Numbered from the stretch's first letter, positions 44,619 through 54,973 are shown. The stretch is 64,000 nucleotides of DNA from Reyranella massiliensis 521 (GCF_000312425.1 NZ_HE997181.1:3250749-3314748); one strand, 5' to 3'. The notes: generated from the letters alone by a model not told the origin. Made by a program: numbers and translations.

Positions 44619-44854
44619 GCGCCCTCTTCCTCCAGCGATTGGCGAGCAGCCGCAAGCGCCTCGCGGATGGCCGCCTCGTCGCCGACGTGATTGGCAAGCA
44701 ACAGGATCAACCGCGCATCGAAGGCGCGGCACTGTTCGTCGCTGAGGTCCTTATGGGCATCGACGATGGCGTTGTAGACATCGTCGGGCCGCGAGAGATT
44801 AAGCGAGCGCCGCAGGGCGCCCGTTACCACCGCAGAGGGAGCATCATCGGACAT
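44615..44854 (-). CDS. DUF2783 small protein
   Basis: A 79-residue protein matching DUF2783 ([21 protein letters not shown] and then [20 protein letters not shown]). DUF2783 genes usually directly follow an FAD-dependent aromatic monooxygenase gene, as here (10-base gap). The function is unknown, and it may support the monooxygenase. The stop overlaps the start of the SDR gene, so translation is coupled. Confidence 0.87.
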   Translation of the reverse strand: MSDDAPSAVVTGALRRSLNLSRPDDVYNAIVDAHKDLSDEQCRAFDARLILLLANHVGDEAAIREALAAARQSLEEEGA

Positions 44855-44864
44855 TGCGGCTCCT

Positions 44865-46475
44865 TCAACCATCGCCCGTCGCACGCCGGACGGCCGCATC
44901 GACGGCCACGGGATCATAGCGGCGCCAGCGGGCGGCGACATAACGGTCGGGACGGATGAGATAGCTGGTGCCCGGCCGTGCGTCGTAACGCTGGCGGGCC
45001 AGCCCATCGCCCGAAACGCACAAACCTTTCACCCCTTGCGGCAGACACCCGAACGCAAAGCCGCGGTCGGCAAAGGTCAGCAGCGTGAAGTCCGGGCCGA
45101 CCCGGTCGACCAGCCAGCCGTCGCCGTCGCTTCCCACCGGAGCGTCGACCATGGCATGGCCGGGCGCCGGACCGCGGCGCCAGTCCTGATCGACATCTGG
45201 CGTATCGAGGGCAGAGCCGGCATGGCCGGTCGGCACCGACAGCCGTCCGCTGTTGATCAGGGCGCGGGCAAAGGGAAAGTCGCGCGCCAGTGCCAGGGCG
45301 GCGTCGCGGAAGGCGCGCGAGGCCGCGAACTTGGGCGTGATGAAGTCGGTGCTGCGCGTCGAGTTCAGGATGTTCTCGTGCGACGCCGCGCGCCGTTCGC
45401 TGCAATAGCTGTCAATCAGACTGGCTGGCGCGGCGCCTGCGAGGACGAGAGCGAGCTTCCAGGCGAGATTGTCAACGTCGGCGATGGCGCTATTGCCGCC
45501 GCGCGCCCCGAACGGCGACACGACATGCGCGGCATCGCCCGCGAAGATCACCCGACCGTGGACGAAGCGCTCCATCATCCGGCAGGTGAAGGTATAGACA
45601 CTGGTCCATTCGTGCTCCCAGCGCGCGTCGGGCCCGAACATCTGGCGCAGCCGCCGATCGACATTCTCGGGCTTCTTTTCTTCCTCGGCATCGGCATCGC
45701 GACCGAGCTGGAAATCCACGCGCAGGACGTCGTCGGCCTGGCGGTGAAGCAGCACCGAATTGGTCGGATGGAACGGCGGATAGAACCAGAAGCGCCGTTC
45801 CTTGGGCAGCTCGCTCAACAAGCGGATATCGGCGATCAGGAACTGGTCGTGGAAAACCTCGCCGGGATACGGCAAGCCCAGCATGTGCCGCACCGGGCTG
45901 CGCACGCCGTCGCAAGCGACCAGCCAGTCCGTCTCGAGCTTGTAACGGCCCTCGGGCGTCTCGACCTCGATGGTGACGCCATCGCCGCGTGGCGCCACGC
46001 CGACCACCTTGTTGCAAAAGCGCAGATCGACGAGCGGCTCGGCCAGGCAGCGCTCGAAGAGATACTCCTCCACATAGTATTGCTGCAGGTTCACGAAAGC
46101 AGGGAACTTCTGTTCCGGCTCGGGCTGCAGGCTGAAGCGATAGATCGGCTTGTCGCGGAGATAGACCTCGCCCTGCCCCCAGGTAATGCCCTTATCGACC
46201 ATCCGCTGGGCGATGCCGAAACGGTCCCAGACCTCGAGGCTGTGCTTGGCCTGGCAGATCGAGCGGCTGCCGACACTCACCGTATCGTCCTCGTCGAGCA
46301 CGACCGTGGGTATGCCGCGTTGCGCCAGCAACAGGGCAAGCGTAGGCCCGGCCATGCCGGCGCCCACGATCACGACCGGCCGGCGCGCCGTCTGACCGTC
46401 AAGCTCGGGCGGCCGACGATAGGGATACTGGCGGTAGGTGTAGGAGCTCAGCCGTCCTTCTCCAGCGCAGCCCAC
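44865..46475 (-). CDS. FAD-dependent aromatic monooxygenase (MhpA/PHBH-like)
   Basis: A 536-residue flavoprotein hydroxylase. It has the FAD-binding Rossmann motif VVIVGAGMAGPTLALLLAQRG near residues 33-53, a DG motif in LVACDGVRSPVRHMLG near residue 185, and the second FAD motif GRVIFAGDAAHVVSPFGARGGN near residue 310. Family members use NAD(P)H and O2 to hydroxylate phenolic or propionate-type aromatics, as MhpA does for 3-(3-hydroxyphenyl)propionate. The start is a GTG at 46475, overlapping the MBL gene by 28 bases. The exact substrate is unknown. Confidence 0.87.
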   Translation of the reverse strand: MGCAGEGRLSSYTYRQYPYRRPPELDGQTARRPVVIVGAGMAGPTLALLLAQRGIPTVVLDEDDTVSVGSRSICQAKHSLEVWDRFGIAQRMVDKGITWGQGEVYLRDKPIYRFSLQPEPEQKFPAFVNLQQYYVEEYLFERCLAEPLVDLRFCNKVVGVAPRGDGVTIEVETPEGRYKLETDWLVACDGVRSPVRHMLGLPYPGEVFHDQFLIADIRLLSELPKERRFWFYPPFHPTNSVLLHRQADDVLRVDFQLGRDADAEEEKKPENVDRRLRQMFGPDARWEHEWTSVYTFTCRMMERFVHGRVIFAGDAAHVVSPFGARGGNSAIADVDNLAWKLALVLAGAAPASLIDSYCSERRAASHENILNSTRSTDFITPKFAASRAFRDAALALARDFPFARALINSGRLSVPTGHAGSALDTPDVDQDWRRGPAPGHAMVDAPVGSDGDGWLVDRVGPDFTLLTFADRGFAFGCLPQGVKGLCVSGDGLARQRYDARPGTSYLIRPDRYVAARWRRYDPVAVDAAVRRATGDG

Positions 46476-47404
46476 ATCTCGACGTCGCGTTCAGCGGTCC
46501 AGATGCGCGGATGATCGAGGCCCTTGGCTTCATCGTAGGCACGCGACACGTCGAACGGCATGCAGTGCTCGAAGATCACCCAGTTGCCGTAGCGCGGATG
46601 CAGCGCCGACATCGCCTTGTCGTAAGCCTGCTTCAGCGACTCGCCCGCCACGGCGCTGGCCGAGACCGCCTTGTAGAGATCATTGAGAAAAGCCTGGGTA
46701 CCGGCGATGCCTTCCTCGACGGCAGTTTCGCCGATCAGCGCATCGCCACGGCCCGGCACCAGCGCCTGGGGTCTGAGGTCACGCAGCTTCTGCAGGGTCT
46801 CGGGCCAGTCCTTGTAATGGGCATCGCCGGCATAGGGCGTGGCGCCATATTCGACGAGGTCGCCGCTGAACAGCGTGCGCTCCTCGGGCAGCCAGACGAT
46901 CGTGTCGCCCTTGGTATGGCCGCGGCCGGCATGGATGATGTCGACCTGGAGCTTGCCCAGCCACAGCGTCATCCGGTCGTTGAAGGTGATCGTGGGCCAA
47001 GTAAGGCCGGGAATGGTTTCGGCCGCCTGGAACAGCCGCGGGAAGCGTTGCAGTTCGGACTTGTAGTCCTGGGCACCACGCTCGACGATCATGTCGCGTG
47101 TCGCCTCGCTGCAGATGATGTGCTCGGGATTGTAGCCGGCCGCCCCCAGAACACGCACCGCGTGGTAATGCGAGAGCACCACATACTTGATGGGCTTGTC
47201 GGTAACGGTGCGGATGCGCTGGATGACCTGTTCGGCCATTTTCGGCGTCGCCTGCGTGTCGATCACCATCACCGCGTCGTCGCCGACGACAATGCCGGTG
47301 TTGGGATCGCCCTCGGCGGTGAAGGCATACGCATGGTCGGACAGCCGGCTGAAGGTGATCTTCTTCTCCGCCATATCCGCCTGCGAGGCGAAGGCTCTGG
47401 CCAT
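46448..47404 (-). CDS. MBL-fold metallo-hydrolase with an altered metal motif
   Basis: A 318-residue metallo-beta-lactamase-fold protein. The expected HxHxDH motif reads SHYHAVRVLGA (His79, His81): the Asp and third His are replaced by Val-Arg-Val. A later GRGHTKGDTIVWLP and FSGDLVEYG retain other sites. Such a subfamily exists, but the metal site must be incomplete or rearranged. ATG 47404 is best spaced from GGGAG. An ATG at 47410 is immediately adjacent to it. First gene of the catabolic operon, behind a 12-bp palindrome. Confidence 0.85.
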   Translation of the reverse strand: MARAFASQADMAEKKITFSRLSDHAYAFTAEGDPNTGIVVGDDAVMVIDTQATPKMAEQVIQRIRTVTDKPIKYVVLSHYHAVRVLGAAGYNPEHIICSEATRDMIVERGAQDYKSELQRFPRLFQAAETIPGLTWPTITFNDRMTLWLGKLQVDIIHAGRGHTKGDTIVWLPEERTLFSGDLVEYGATPYAGDAHYKDWPETLQKLRDLRPQALVPGRGDALIGETAVEEGIAGTQAFLNDLYKAVSASAVAGESLKQAYDKAMSALHPRYGNWVIFEHCMPFDVSRAYDEAKGLDHPRIWTAERDVEMWAALEKDG

Positions 47405-47427
47405 CGTCATCTCCCGTATGCTTGGTC

Positions 47428-47474
47428 GTTCATATGAACCTATGCAGCCGCCGTGCTCGAAGTCAAAGCACGGC
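47428..47474. promoter_or_regulatory. Palindrome and hairpin upstream of the MBL/FAD-monooxygenase operon
   Basis: GTTCATATGAAC (47428-47439) is a perfect 12-bp palindrome 24 bases before the minus-strand MBL start. Just upstream, GCCGTGCT (47450-47457) and AGCACGGC (47467-47474) form a perfect 8-bp inverted repeat. A minus-strand TTGACT at 47466-47461 could be a -35 element. The arrangement looks like an operator and promoter. The regulator is not encoded nearby. Confidence 0.45.
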
Positions 47475-47502
47475 TATGCACAGGCAGCGGCTCGATATCC
47501 GG

Positions 47503-48525
47503 TCAGTCCGAGCCGAACTTGTGATAGGCGGCGCGATCGCCGGTGCGCACGGTCACTTCGAAGGCGTCGCCGTCCCGCTCCATCCGCAACTTGACGGCGG
47601 TACCCGCCGGGCCGCTGCCCCAGAGTTTGCGGTAGAAATCGGCGATGTCATCCAGCACATCGTCGTTGAGGGCATGCAGGATATCGCCGCGTTGCAGGCC
47701 GGCGCGATCGGCCGGGCCGCCGTCGAAAATGCCACCGACCACGAGATGGCCCACATGCTCGAGCGTATAGAGGCCGAGCCACGGACGGGGCGGCGTCGAC
47801 AGACGGCCGGTCGATACCAGCTCCTGAAAGATCGGCTTCAGCCGGTTGATCGGCACATACATGTTGCCGGGAAATGCCGGCGCGCCCGGCCCTAGCGCCT
47901 CCTGCACCAGGAGCGAGCCGACGCCCAGCAGTTCGCCTTCCGCGCCGATCAGCGCCGAGCCGCCCCACATCGGAAACGCCGGCACCGTGAAGATCGCGTT
48001 GTCGAGGAGGTATTCCCAATAGCCCGCGAACTCGCGACGGCCGGCAACCTTGATCTTAAGCGTCGACTTGGCGCCCCCCAGGCCCGCGACATAGGCCTCG
48101 CTGCGCAGCGTCAGGGTGTCCGAGTCACCGAAACGCAGCGGCCTGTGCTGCATCGGGGCCTCCGTCCGCACCAGGGCAAAGCCGCTTTCATAGTCGTACC
48201 CCACGATGTGGGCCGGCAGCTCCCGTCCGTCGATATCGGTGATCGTCACCGTATCGGCCTCCATGACGAGGTAGCTGATGGTGACCACGAGGCCTTCGCC
48301 ATCCAGCAGGATGCCATGACCTTCACGCTCCGTGCCCAATGTCTGGGCGGTCCGGCGACTGGCTGGAACGGTCGCCCTGACGCCCACAACCGCCGGCAAT
48401 GCCGCCAGAACCGGAGGCGGCAGATTCGAGCCGCTGCTGCCCGGGGTCTGGGCAACGACGCCCTCCTGCCCGGAAGGCGGCCAATGACCAGCGCCGTTAG
48501 CGGAACCGTTCAGTCCTCGGGCCAT
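47503..48525 (-). CDS. HtrA-like trypsin-fold protein with PDZ domain, catalytically incomplete
   Basis: A 340-residue protein with a trypsin-like fold (about residues 45-240) and a C-terminal PDZ domain (about 245-335, with GGIFDGGPADRAGLQRGDILHALN). The His position reads VTISYLVM (Tyr85 where HtrA proteases have NHV). The Asp111/Glu113 region is altered, and a Ser remains at 190 in MWGGSAL instead of GNSGGPL. It is therefore probably a non-proteolytic, peptide-binding HtrA relative. No signal peptide is visible, only a Ser/Gly/Pro-rich N-terminus. ATG 48525 follows GGGAGGTA. Confidence 0.82.
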   Translation of the reverse strand: MARGLNGSANGAGHWPPSGQEGVVAQTPGSSGSNLPPPVLAALPAVVGVRATVPASRRTAQTLGTEREGHGILLDGEGLVVTISYLVMEADTVTITDIDGRELPAHIVGYDYESGFALVRTEAPMQHRPLRFGDSDTLTLRSEAYVAGLGGAKSTLKIKVAGRREFAGYWEYLLDNAIFTVPAFPMWGGSALIGAEGELLGVGSLLVQEALGPGAPAFPGNMYVPINRLKPIFQELVSTGRLSTPPRPWLGLYTLEHVGHLVVGGIFDGGPADRAGLQRGDILHALNDDVLDDIADFYRKLWGSGPAGTAVKLRMERDGDAFEVTVRTGDRAAYHKFGSD

Positions 48526-48605
48526 CCGCGTACCTCCCGCACTCGACAAGCGCGTCCACAGTCTAAAGATAGGCGTCTGCCGTCCCGATTGCTATATGAC
48601 GCTTC

Positions 48606-50900
48606 ATGGCGCCCCCCGCCGATCCGTTTGAAATCACCGACGACCCCGTAGCGGCTGATCCCGTTCCGGCACGGCGCGCCCTTGCGTCCACGGCCCACCT
48701 CGACGGGCTGAACGAGGAGCAGCGCCAGGCCGTCACCCACACTGGCGGCCCCCTGTTGGTCCTAGCCGGCGCCGGCACCGGCAAAACCCGCGTGCTGACG
48801 ACCCGGATTGCCCACCTGCTGATTACCGGCCAGACCCGGCCCTCGCAGGTGCTTGCAGTGACCTTCACCAACAAGGCGGCCCGCGAGATGCTCGACCGCG
48901 TGGCGAGCCTGATCGGCGGCGCGGCCGACGGTATGTGGCTCGGCACCTTCCATTCGGTCGGCGTCCGCGTGCTGCGCCGTCACGCCGAATTGATCGGACT
49001 GAAGAGCAATTTCACCATTCTCGACACCGACGACCAGACACGGCTGATCAAGCAGCTCCTGCAGGCCGAGGGGATCGACGACAAGAAGTGGCCGGCGCGA
49101 ATCCTCTCCGGGATCATCCAGCGCTGGAAGGATCGCGCGCTGACGCCCGAGAAGGTGTCGGCCGACGATGCCGGCGACTTCGCCGGCGGCCGGGCGGCGG
49201 ATATCTACCGCCAGTACCAGGCCAGGCTGGCCGACGTGAACGCCGTCGACTTCGGCGATCTCGTGATGCACTGCGTCACCCTGTGGCAGCAGCATCCCGA
49301 CGTGCTGGCGACCTATCACAATCGCTTCCGTCATATCCTGGTCGACGAATACCAGGACACCAACGTGGCGCAGTATCTGTGGCTGCGCCTGCTGGCGCAG
49401 GGCACGCCGAACGTCTGCTGCGTCGGCGACGACGACCAGTCGATCTACGGCTGGCGCGGCGCCGAGGTCGGCAACATCCTGCGCTTCGAGAAGGATTTCC
49501 CCGGCGCCACCATCGTGCGGCTGGAGCGTAACTACCGGTCGACGCCGCACATCCTCGCGGCCGCCTCGCACCTGATCGCGCACAACGAGGGGCGGCTCGG
49601 CAAGACCCTGTGGACCGACAGCAAGGAAGGCGAGCGCATCTCGCTGCGCGGCGTGTGGGACGGCGACGAGGAGGCCCGCACCATCGGCGAAGAGATCGAG
49701 GCGCTGCAGCGCGACAAGCACAAGCTCGCCCAGATCGCCATCCTCGTGCGCGCCGGGTTCCAGACGCGCGAGTTCGAGGAACGCTTCATCACCATGGGCC
49801 TGCCCTATCGCGTGATCGGTGGCCCGCGCTTCTACGAGCGCCAGGAGATCCGCGATGCGCTGGCCTACTGCCGGGTCACCGTGCAGCACGACGACGATCT
49901 CGCCTTCGAGCGCATCTACAACACGCCGCGCCGGGGCCTCGGCGAATCGGCCCTGCGCACCCTGCGCATGATCCAGCGGGCACAGAAGATCTCGCTGTTC
50001 GAGGCGACGCGCCGGGCGCTGGAAACGGACGAGCTGAAGGCCCGCCCGCGCAAGTCGCTGGGCGACCTGATCCGCGGCTTCGAGCGCTGGCGCGCCATGC
50101 TCGACGGCATGAGCCACGTCGAGGTGGTGGAAACCATTCTCGATGAATCGGGCTACACCGACATGCTGCGCATGGATCGCTCGCCCGAAGCCGAGGGGCG
50201 CCTGGAGAACCTCAAGGAACTCACCAACGCGCTGCAGGAATTCGACTCCCTGCCGGCGTTCCTGGAGCATGTGGCGCTGCTCACCGACAATGCCGAACGG
50301 TCCAACGGCGACATGGTGAGCGTGATGACGCTCCATGCGGCCAAGGGGCTAGAGTTCGACTCCGTGTTTCTGCCGGGTTGGGAGGAAGGGCTGTTCCCCA
50401 ACCAGCGCGCCCTCGACGACAAAGGCCTGGCAGGTCTCGAGGAGGAGCGGCGGCTGGCCTATGTCGGGCTGACGCGTGCGCGCAAGCGGGCCTATGTCTC
50501 CTTCGCCGCCAACCGCCGCGTGTTCAACCAGTGGCAGGCGGCCATCCCCTCGCGCTTCCTGCGCGAACTGCCGACCGACCAGCTGGCGGAAAGCAGCGAC
50601 GCCGGCCTCTACGCCACCTACTCCGCCGGCCATCACGGCGGTCTGCGCGAGCAGGCGAGCGGCTTCGACTATGAGAGCCTGGGTGTCGCCTCGGGCCGTC
50701 GGACGCGCTGGCGCAACGAGACGGCCGACGACCGACGCGCTGTCGAGGGCGACAAGATCGACCTCAGCATCGGCCAGCGCGTCTTTCACCAGAAATTCGG
50801 CTACGGCCGCATCGTCGCCGTGGACGGCAACAAGCTCGACATCGAATTCGAGAAGGCCGGTTCCAAGAAAGTGCTCGATAGCTTCATCGAAGCTGCCTGA
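48606..50900 (+). CDS. uvrD: ATP-dependent DNA helicase UvrD/PcrA
   Basis: A 764-residue superfamily 1A 3'-5' DNA helicase for nucleotide excision and mismatch repair. Motifs include AGAGTGKT (residues 54-61), a GTFHS segment near residue 118, VDEYQDTN near residue 249, DDDQSIYGWRGA near residue 280, and LTRARKRAYV in motif VI. The C-terminal Tudor-like module (IGQRVFHQKFGYGRIVAVDGNKLDIEFE) is the PcrA/UvrD tail that contacts RNA polymerase. It lies beside the HtrA-like gene, in divergent orientation. No LexA-box-like repeat was found in the short gap. Confidence 0.95.
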   Translation: MAPPADPFEITDDPVAADPVPARRALASTAHLDGLNEEQRQAVTHTGGPLLVLAGAGTGKTRVLTTRIAHLLITGQTRPSQVLAVTFTNKAAREMLDRVASLIGGAADGMWLGTFHSVGVRVLRRHAELIGLKSNFTILDTDDQTRLIKQLLQAEGIDDKKWPARILSGIIQRWKDRALTPEKVSADDAGDFAGGRAADIYRQYQARLADVNAVDFGDLVMHCVTLWQQHPDVLATYHNRFRHILVDEYQDTNVAQYLWLRLLAQGTPNVCCVGDDDQSIYGWRGAEVGNILRFEKDFPGATIVRLERNYRSTPHILAAASHLIAHNEGRLGKTLWTDSKEGERISLRGVWDGDEEARTIGEEIEALQRDKHKLAQIAILVRAGFQTREFEERFITMGLPYRVIGGPRFYERQEIRDALAYCRVTVQHDDDLAFERIYNTPRRGLGESALRTLRMIQRAQKISLFEATRRALETDELKARPRKSLGDLIRGFERWRAMLDGMSHVEVVETILDESGYTDMLRMDRSPEAEGRLENLKELTNALQEFDSLPAFLEHVALLTDNAERSNGDMVSVMTLHAAKGLEFDSVFLPGWEEGLFPNQRALDDKGLAGLEEERRLAYVGLTRARKRAYVSFAANRRVFNQWQAAIPSRFLRELPTDQLAESSDAGLYATYSAGHHGGLREQASGFDYESLGVASGRRTRWRNETADDRRAVEGDKIDLSIGQRVFHQKFGYGRIVAVDGNKLDIEFEKAGSKKVLDSFIEAA

Positions 50901-50929
50901 CAAAAAAGAAACTGCAGGGGAGAAACATC

Positions 50930-52255
50930 ATGTTCCGCCGATCAGCTCTCGCCTTAGCCGCTCCTCTGGCCCTCGTTCTCGCCACAGGAAGCGCCGTCGC
51001 CCAGACCGGCAAGGTGACGGTGGTCACGTCGTTCTCGAAGGACGTCACCGACCCCATCAAGAAAGCCTTCGAGAAGGCCGTGCCGGGCGCCGCGCTGGAA
51101 GTGCAGAACCGCAACACCAATGCCGGCGTAAAGTTCCTCGAAGAGACCAAGAGCAACAACCAGGTCGACCTGTTCTGGGCTTCGGCGCCCGACGCCTTCG
51201 AGGTGTTGAAGGGCAAGAAGCTGCTGGCGGCCTACAAGCCCAAGGCGACCGGCATCGCCGAAAAAGTCGGCTCCTATCCGGTGAACGACAAGGACGGCTT
51301 CTATTCCGGCTTCGCCGCCTCGGGCTATGGCATCATGTGGAACGAGCGCTACGTGAAGGCCAAGAAGCTGCCGTCACCCAAGGAGTGGCAGGACCTCGCG
51401 CAGCCTCCCTACTTCGACCATGTGTCGATCTCGGCGCCCTCGCGCTCGGGCACGACGCATCTCACGATCGAAACCATCCTGCAGGGCGAGGGCTGGGACA
51501 AGGGCTGGCGCACCATCAAGGACATATCGGGCAACCTGCGGCAGGTCACGGACCGTTCGTTCGGCGTCCCCGAAGCCGTCAACTCCGGCCAGGTCGGCTA
51601 TGGCATCGTCATCGACTTCTTCGCCTTCTCCTCGCAGGGCGCGGGCTTTCCGGTGAAGTTCGTCTATCCGTCTGTCACGACGCTGGTCCCCGCCAATGTG
51701 GGCATCGTCGCCAACGCACCGAACAAGGCCGGCGCCGAAGCCTTTATCGAATTCCTGCTCTCCCCGGCCGGTCAGGAAGTGCTGCTTGAGCCGACCATCC
51801 GTCGCCTGCCCGTCCGGCCCGAGACCTATGCCAAGGCGCCCGCCGGCTATCCCAATCCCTTCAAGGACAAGAACCTGCAGGGCTTGCTGACCTTCAATGC
51901 CGAACTGTCTGAGAGCCGCACCGCGGCGGTCGACACGTTGTTCGACCAGCTCATCACCTTCCAGCTCGAGCCGCTGAAGGCCGCCACCAAGGCACTGCAC
52001 GAAGTCGATGCCGCGCTCGCCAAGAAGGACAATCCCCAGGCGCGAGCGCTTGCCAAGGAGGCGCGCGACCTGATCGCCGCCATGCCGGTCACGGACGCGC
52101 AGGCAGCCTCCCCCGAGATCAAGGCCGCCTTCACCGGGGCTAAGGAAAAGTCGTCGCGCCAGGCCGAGCTCGAACAGCAATGGTCGGCCTTCGCCAAGGA
52201 AAAATACGCCGCGGCCAAGGCCAAGGCCGACGAGGCATTGAAGCTCCTCCGCTGA
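50930..52255 (+). CDS. ABC transporter periplasmic substrate-binding protein (Fe(III)/phosphonate type) with long helical tail
   Basis: A 441-residue periplasmic binding protein. It has a signal peptide (AALAAPLALVLATGSAVAQ region), then the bilobal domain with VVTSFSKDVTDPIKKAFEKAVPG and the SYPVNDKDGFYSGFAASGYGIMWNERYV segment typical of type 2 binding proteins for iron(III) or phosphonates. About 110 C-terminal residues after the usual end form a charged helical extension (TAAVDTLFDQLITFQLEPLK onward) not present in ordinary FbpA. Genes for a fused permease and an ATPase follow. Confidence 0.88.
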   Translation: MFRRSALALAAPLALVLATGSAVAQTGKVTVVTSFSKDVTDPIKKAFEKAVPGAALEVQNRNTNAGVKFLEETKSNNQVDLFWASAPDAFEVLKGKKLLAAYKPKATGIAEKVGSYPVNDKDGFYSGFAASGYGIMWNERYVKAKKLPSPKEWQDLAQPPYFDHVSISAPSRSGTTHLTIETILQGEGWDKGWRTIKDISGNLRQVTDRSFGVPEAVNSGQVGYGIVIDFFAFSSQGAGFPVKFVYPSVTTLVPANVGIVANAPNKAGAEAFIEFLLSPAGQEVLLEPTIRRLPVRPETYAKAPAGYPNPFKDKNLQGLLTFNAELSESRTAAVDTLFDQLITFQLEPLKAATKALHEVDAALAKKDNPQARALAKEARDLIAAMPVTDAQAASPEIKAAFTGAKEKSSRQAELEQQWSAFAKEKYAAAKAKADEALKLLR

Positions 52256-52271
52256 AGCTCGTGACTTGACC

Positions 52272-53945
52272 ATGCGCTCGCCCGGCCAGGTTGCCCTGGC
52301 GCTGGCCATTGCCCTCTTCCTCGGGGTTTTCCTGGTCGTGCCCGTGGCGACCGTGGTTTATGTCGCCTTCACCGAGAAGGGCGGCGGCGCACTCACGCTG
52401 ATCAACTTCGTGGACTTTGCGCGCACCGACCTGTTCGTGCGCTCCTTCTGGAACTCCGTCTACGTCTCCGCAATGACGGTCGTCTGGGCCTCGGCGCTGG
52501 CTCTGCCGCTTGCCTACCTCACGACGCGCTTCGAGTTCCGCGGCGCCATGCTGGTCCAGACCCTGGGCTTCCTGCCGCTGATCATGCCTCCGTTCGTCGG
52601 CGCGGTGGCGATGCAGCTCCTGTTCGGGCGCAACGGCTCGGTCAACCTGCTCCTCGAAGAATGGTTCGATTTCAAGATCGGCTTCATGGAGGGGCTGAAC
52701 GGCGTCATCTTCCTGCAGGCGATCCACTACTTCCCCTTCATCCTGGTCAATCTGTCGGCGGCGCTGCGCAACATCGACCGCAGCATGGAGGAGGCCGCAC
52801 AGAACCTGGGCTCGCACGGGTTGCGCCTGTTCCGCCGTATCGCCCTGCCGCTGGCATTGCCCGGCTACATCGCGGGCGCCAGCCTGGTGTTCGTGAAGGT
52901 CTTCGACGACGTCGCCACGCCGCTGCTGCTGAACGTCAAGGAAATGCTGGCGCCGCAGGCCTATCTGCGCATCACTTCCATCGGCATCGACGATCCGATG
53001 GGCTACGTGATCTCGGTCGTGCTGATCGTGGTCGCCGTGGCGACCATGTGGGCCACGGCGCTCGTGATGAAAGGCAAGGACTACGCCACCACACAGCGCG
53101 GCGGCGGTGGCCTCGCCCGCCGCCAGCTCAAGCCGCGCGAACAGGTGCTGGCCTACGCGGTCGTGATCCTGATCCTGCTGCTGGTGCTGGCGCCGCATTT
53201 CGGACTGGTGCTGCTCTCCTTCGCCACCGTCTGGTCGTTCAGCCCGCTGCCCGACGGCTACACCCTCGCCCACTATGCCCGCGTGCTGGGCGACAGTTCC
53301 GTCTACATCAAGAACACGCTGCTCTATTCCGGCCTCGCGGCAGCCATCGATGTCGTGATCGGCGGCGCCATCGCCTATCTCGTGCTGCGCACCCGCCTGC
53401 CCGGCCGGCAATGGCTCGACTGGGCCGCCAGCACCGCGCTGGCCGTCCCGGGTGTCGTGCTGGGCATCGGCTATCTCCGCGCCTTCTATGGCGTGAAGCT
53501 GCCGGACGGCACGCCGCTAGCGGCGCTCTGGATCGTGATCGTGCTGGCCATCGCCATCCGTCGCCTGCCCTACGCGCTCCGCGCCGCCTACGCCGCCTTG
53601 CAGCAAATCTCGGTGTCGCTGGAAGAAGCCGCAGAGAACCTCGGCGCCACCAAGGCGCGAACCGTGCGCCGCATCGTCGTGCCTCTGATGACGGGCGGCC
53701 TGCTGGCGGGCTTCGTCACCAGCTTCGCCACGGCAGCCGTCGAGCTCTCGGCCGTGCTGATGCTGGTGCAGTCGAACTCCGATGCGCCGCTGGCCTATGG
53801 CCTCTACGTACTCATGCAGACACCGGCCGGTCGCGGTGCCGGCGCGGCATTGGGCGTCATCGCGGTGATCATCGTGGCGGTCTGCATGTGGCTGTCGCAG
53901 CTCGCCGCCGACCGCTCGCAACGCGCACGCGGCCTCGATATATGA
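52272..53945 (+). CDS. ABC transporter permease, fused double-domain type
   Basis: A 557-residue inner-membrane permease with two complete binding-protein-dependent transport domains of about six helices each, in one chain. Each half ends with an EAA-like loop, EEAAQNLGSHGLRLFRRIALP near residue 170 and EEAAENLGATKARTVRRIVVP near residue 450. This FbpB-like fusion is usual for Fe(III) or phosphonate importers. ATG 52272 is chosen since a TTG at 52266 has no advantage. It overlaps the ATPase start by four bases if that gene begins at 53942. Confidence 0.9.
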   Translation: MRSPGQVALALAIALFLGVFLVVPVATVVYVAFTEKGGGALTLINFVDFARTDLFVRSFWNSVYVSAMTVVWASALALPLAYLTTRFEFRGAMLVQTLGFLPLIMPPFVGAVAMQLLFGRNGSVNLLLEEWFDFKIGFMEGLNGVIFLQAIHYFPFILVNLSAALRNIDRSMEEAAQNLGSHGLRLFRRIALPLALPGYIAGASLVFVKVFDDVATPLLLNVKEMLAPQAYLRITSIGIDDPMGYVISVVLIVVAVATMWATALVMKGKDYATTQRGGGGLARRQLKPREQVLAYAVVILILLLVLAPHFGLVLLSFATVWSFSPLPDGYTLAHYARVLGDSSVYIKNTLLYSGLAAAIDVVIGGAIAYLVLRTRLPGRQWLDWAASTALAVPGVVLGIGYLRAFYGVKLPDGTPLAALWIVIVLAIAIRRLPYALRAAYAALQQISVSLEEAAENLGATKARTVRRIVVPLMTGGLLAGFVTSFATAAVELSAVLMLVQSNSDAPLAYGLYVLMQTPAGRGAGAALGVIAVIIVAVCMWLSQLAADRSQRARGLDI

Positions 53946-53956
53946 CGGAGATGACC

Positions 53957-54969
<1,013 letters not shown>

Positions 54970-54973
<4 letters not shown>

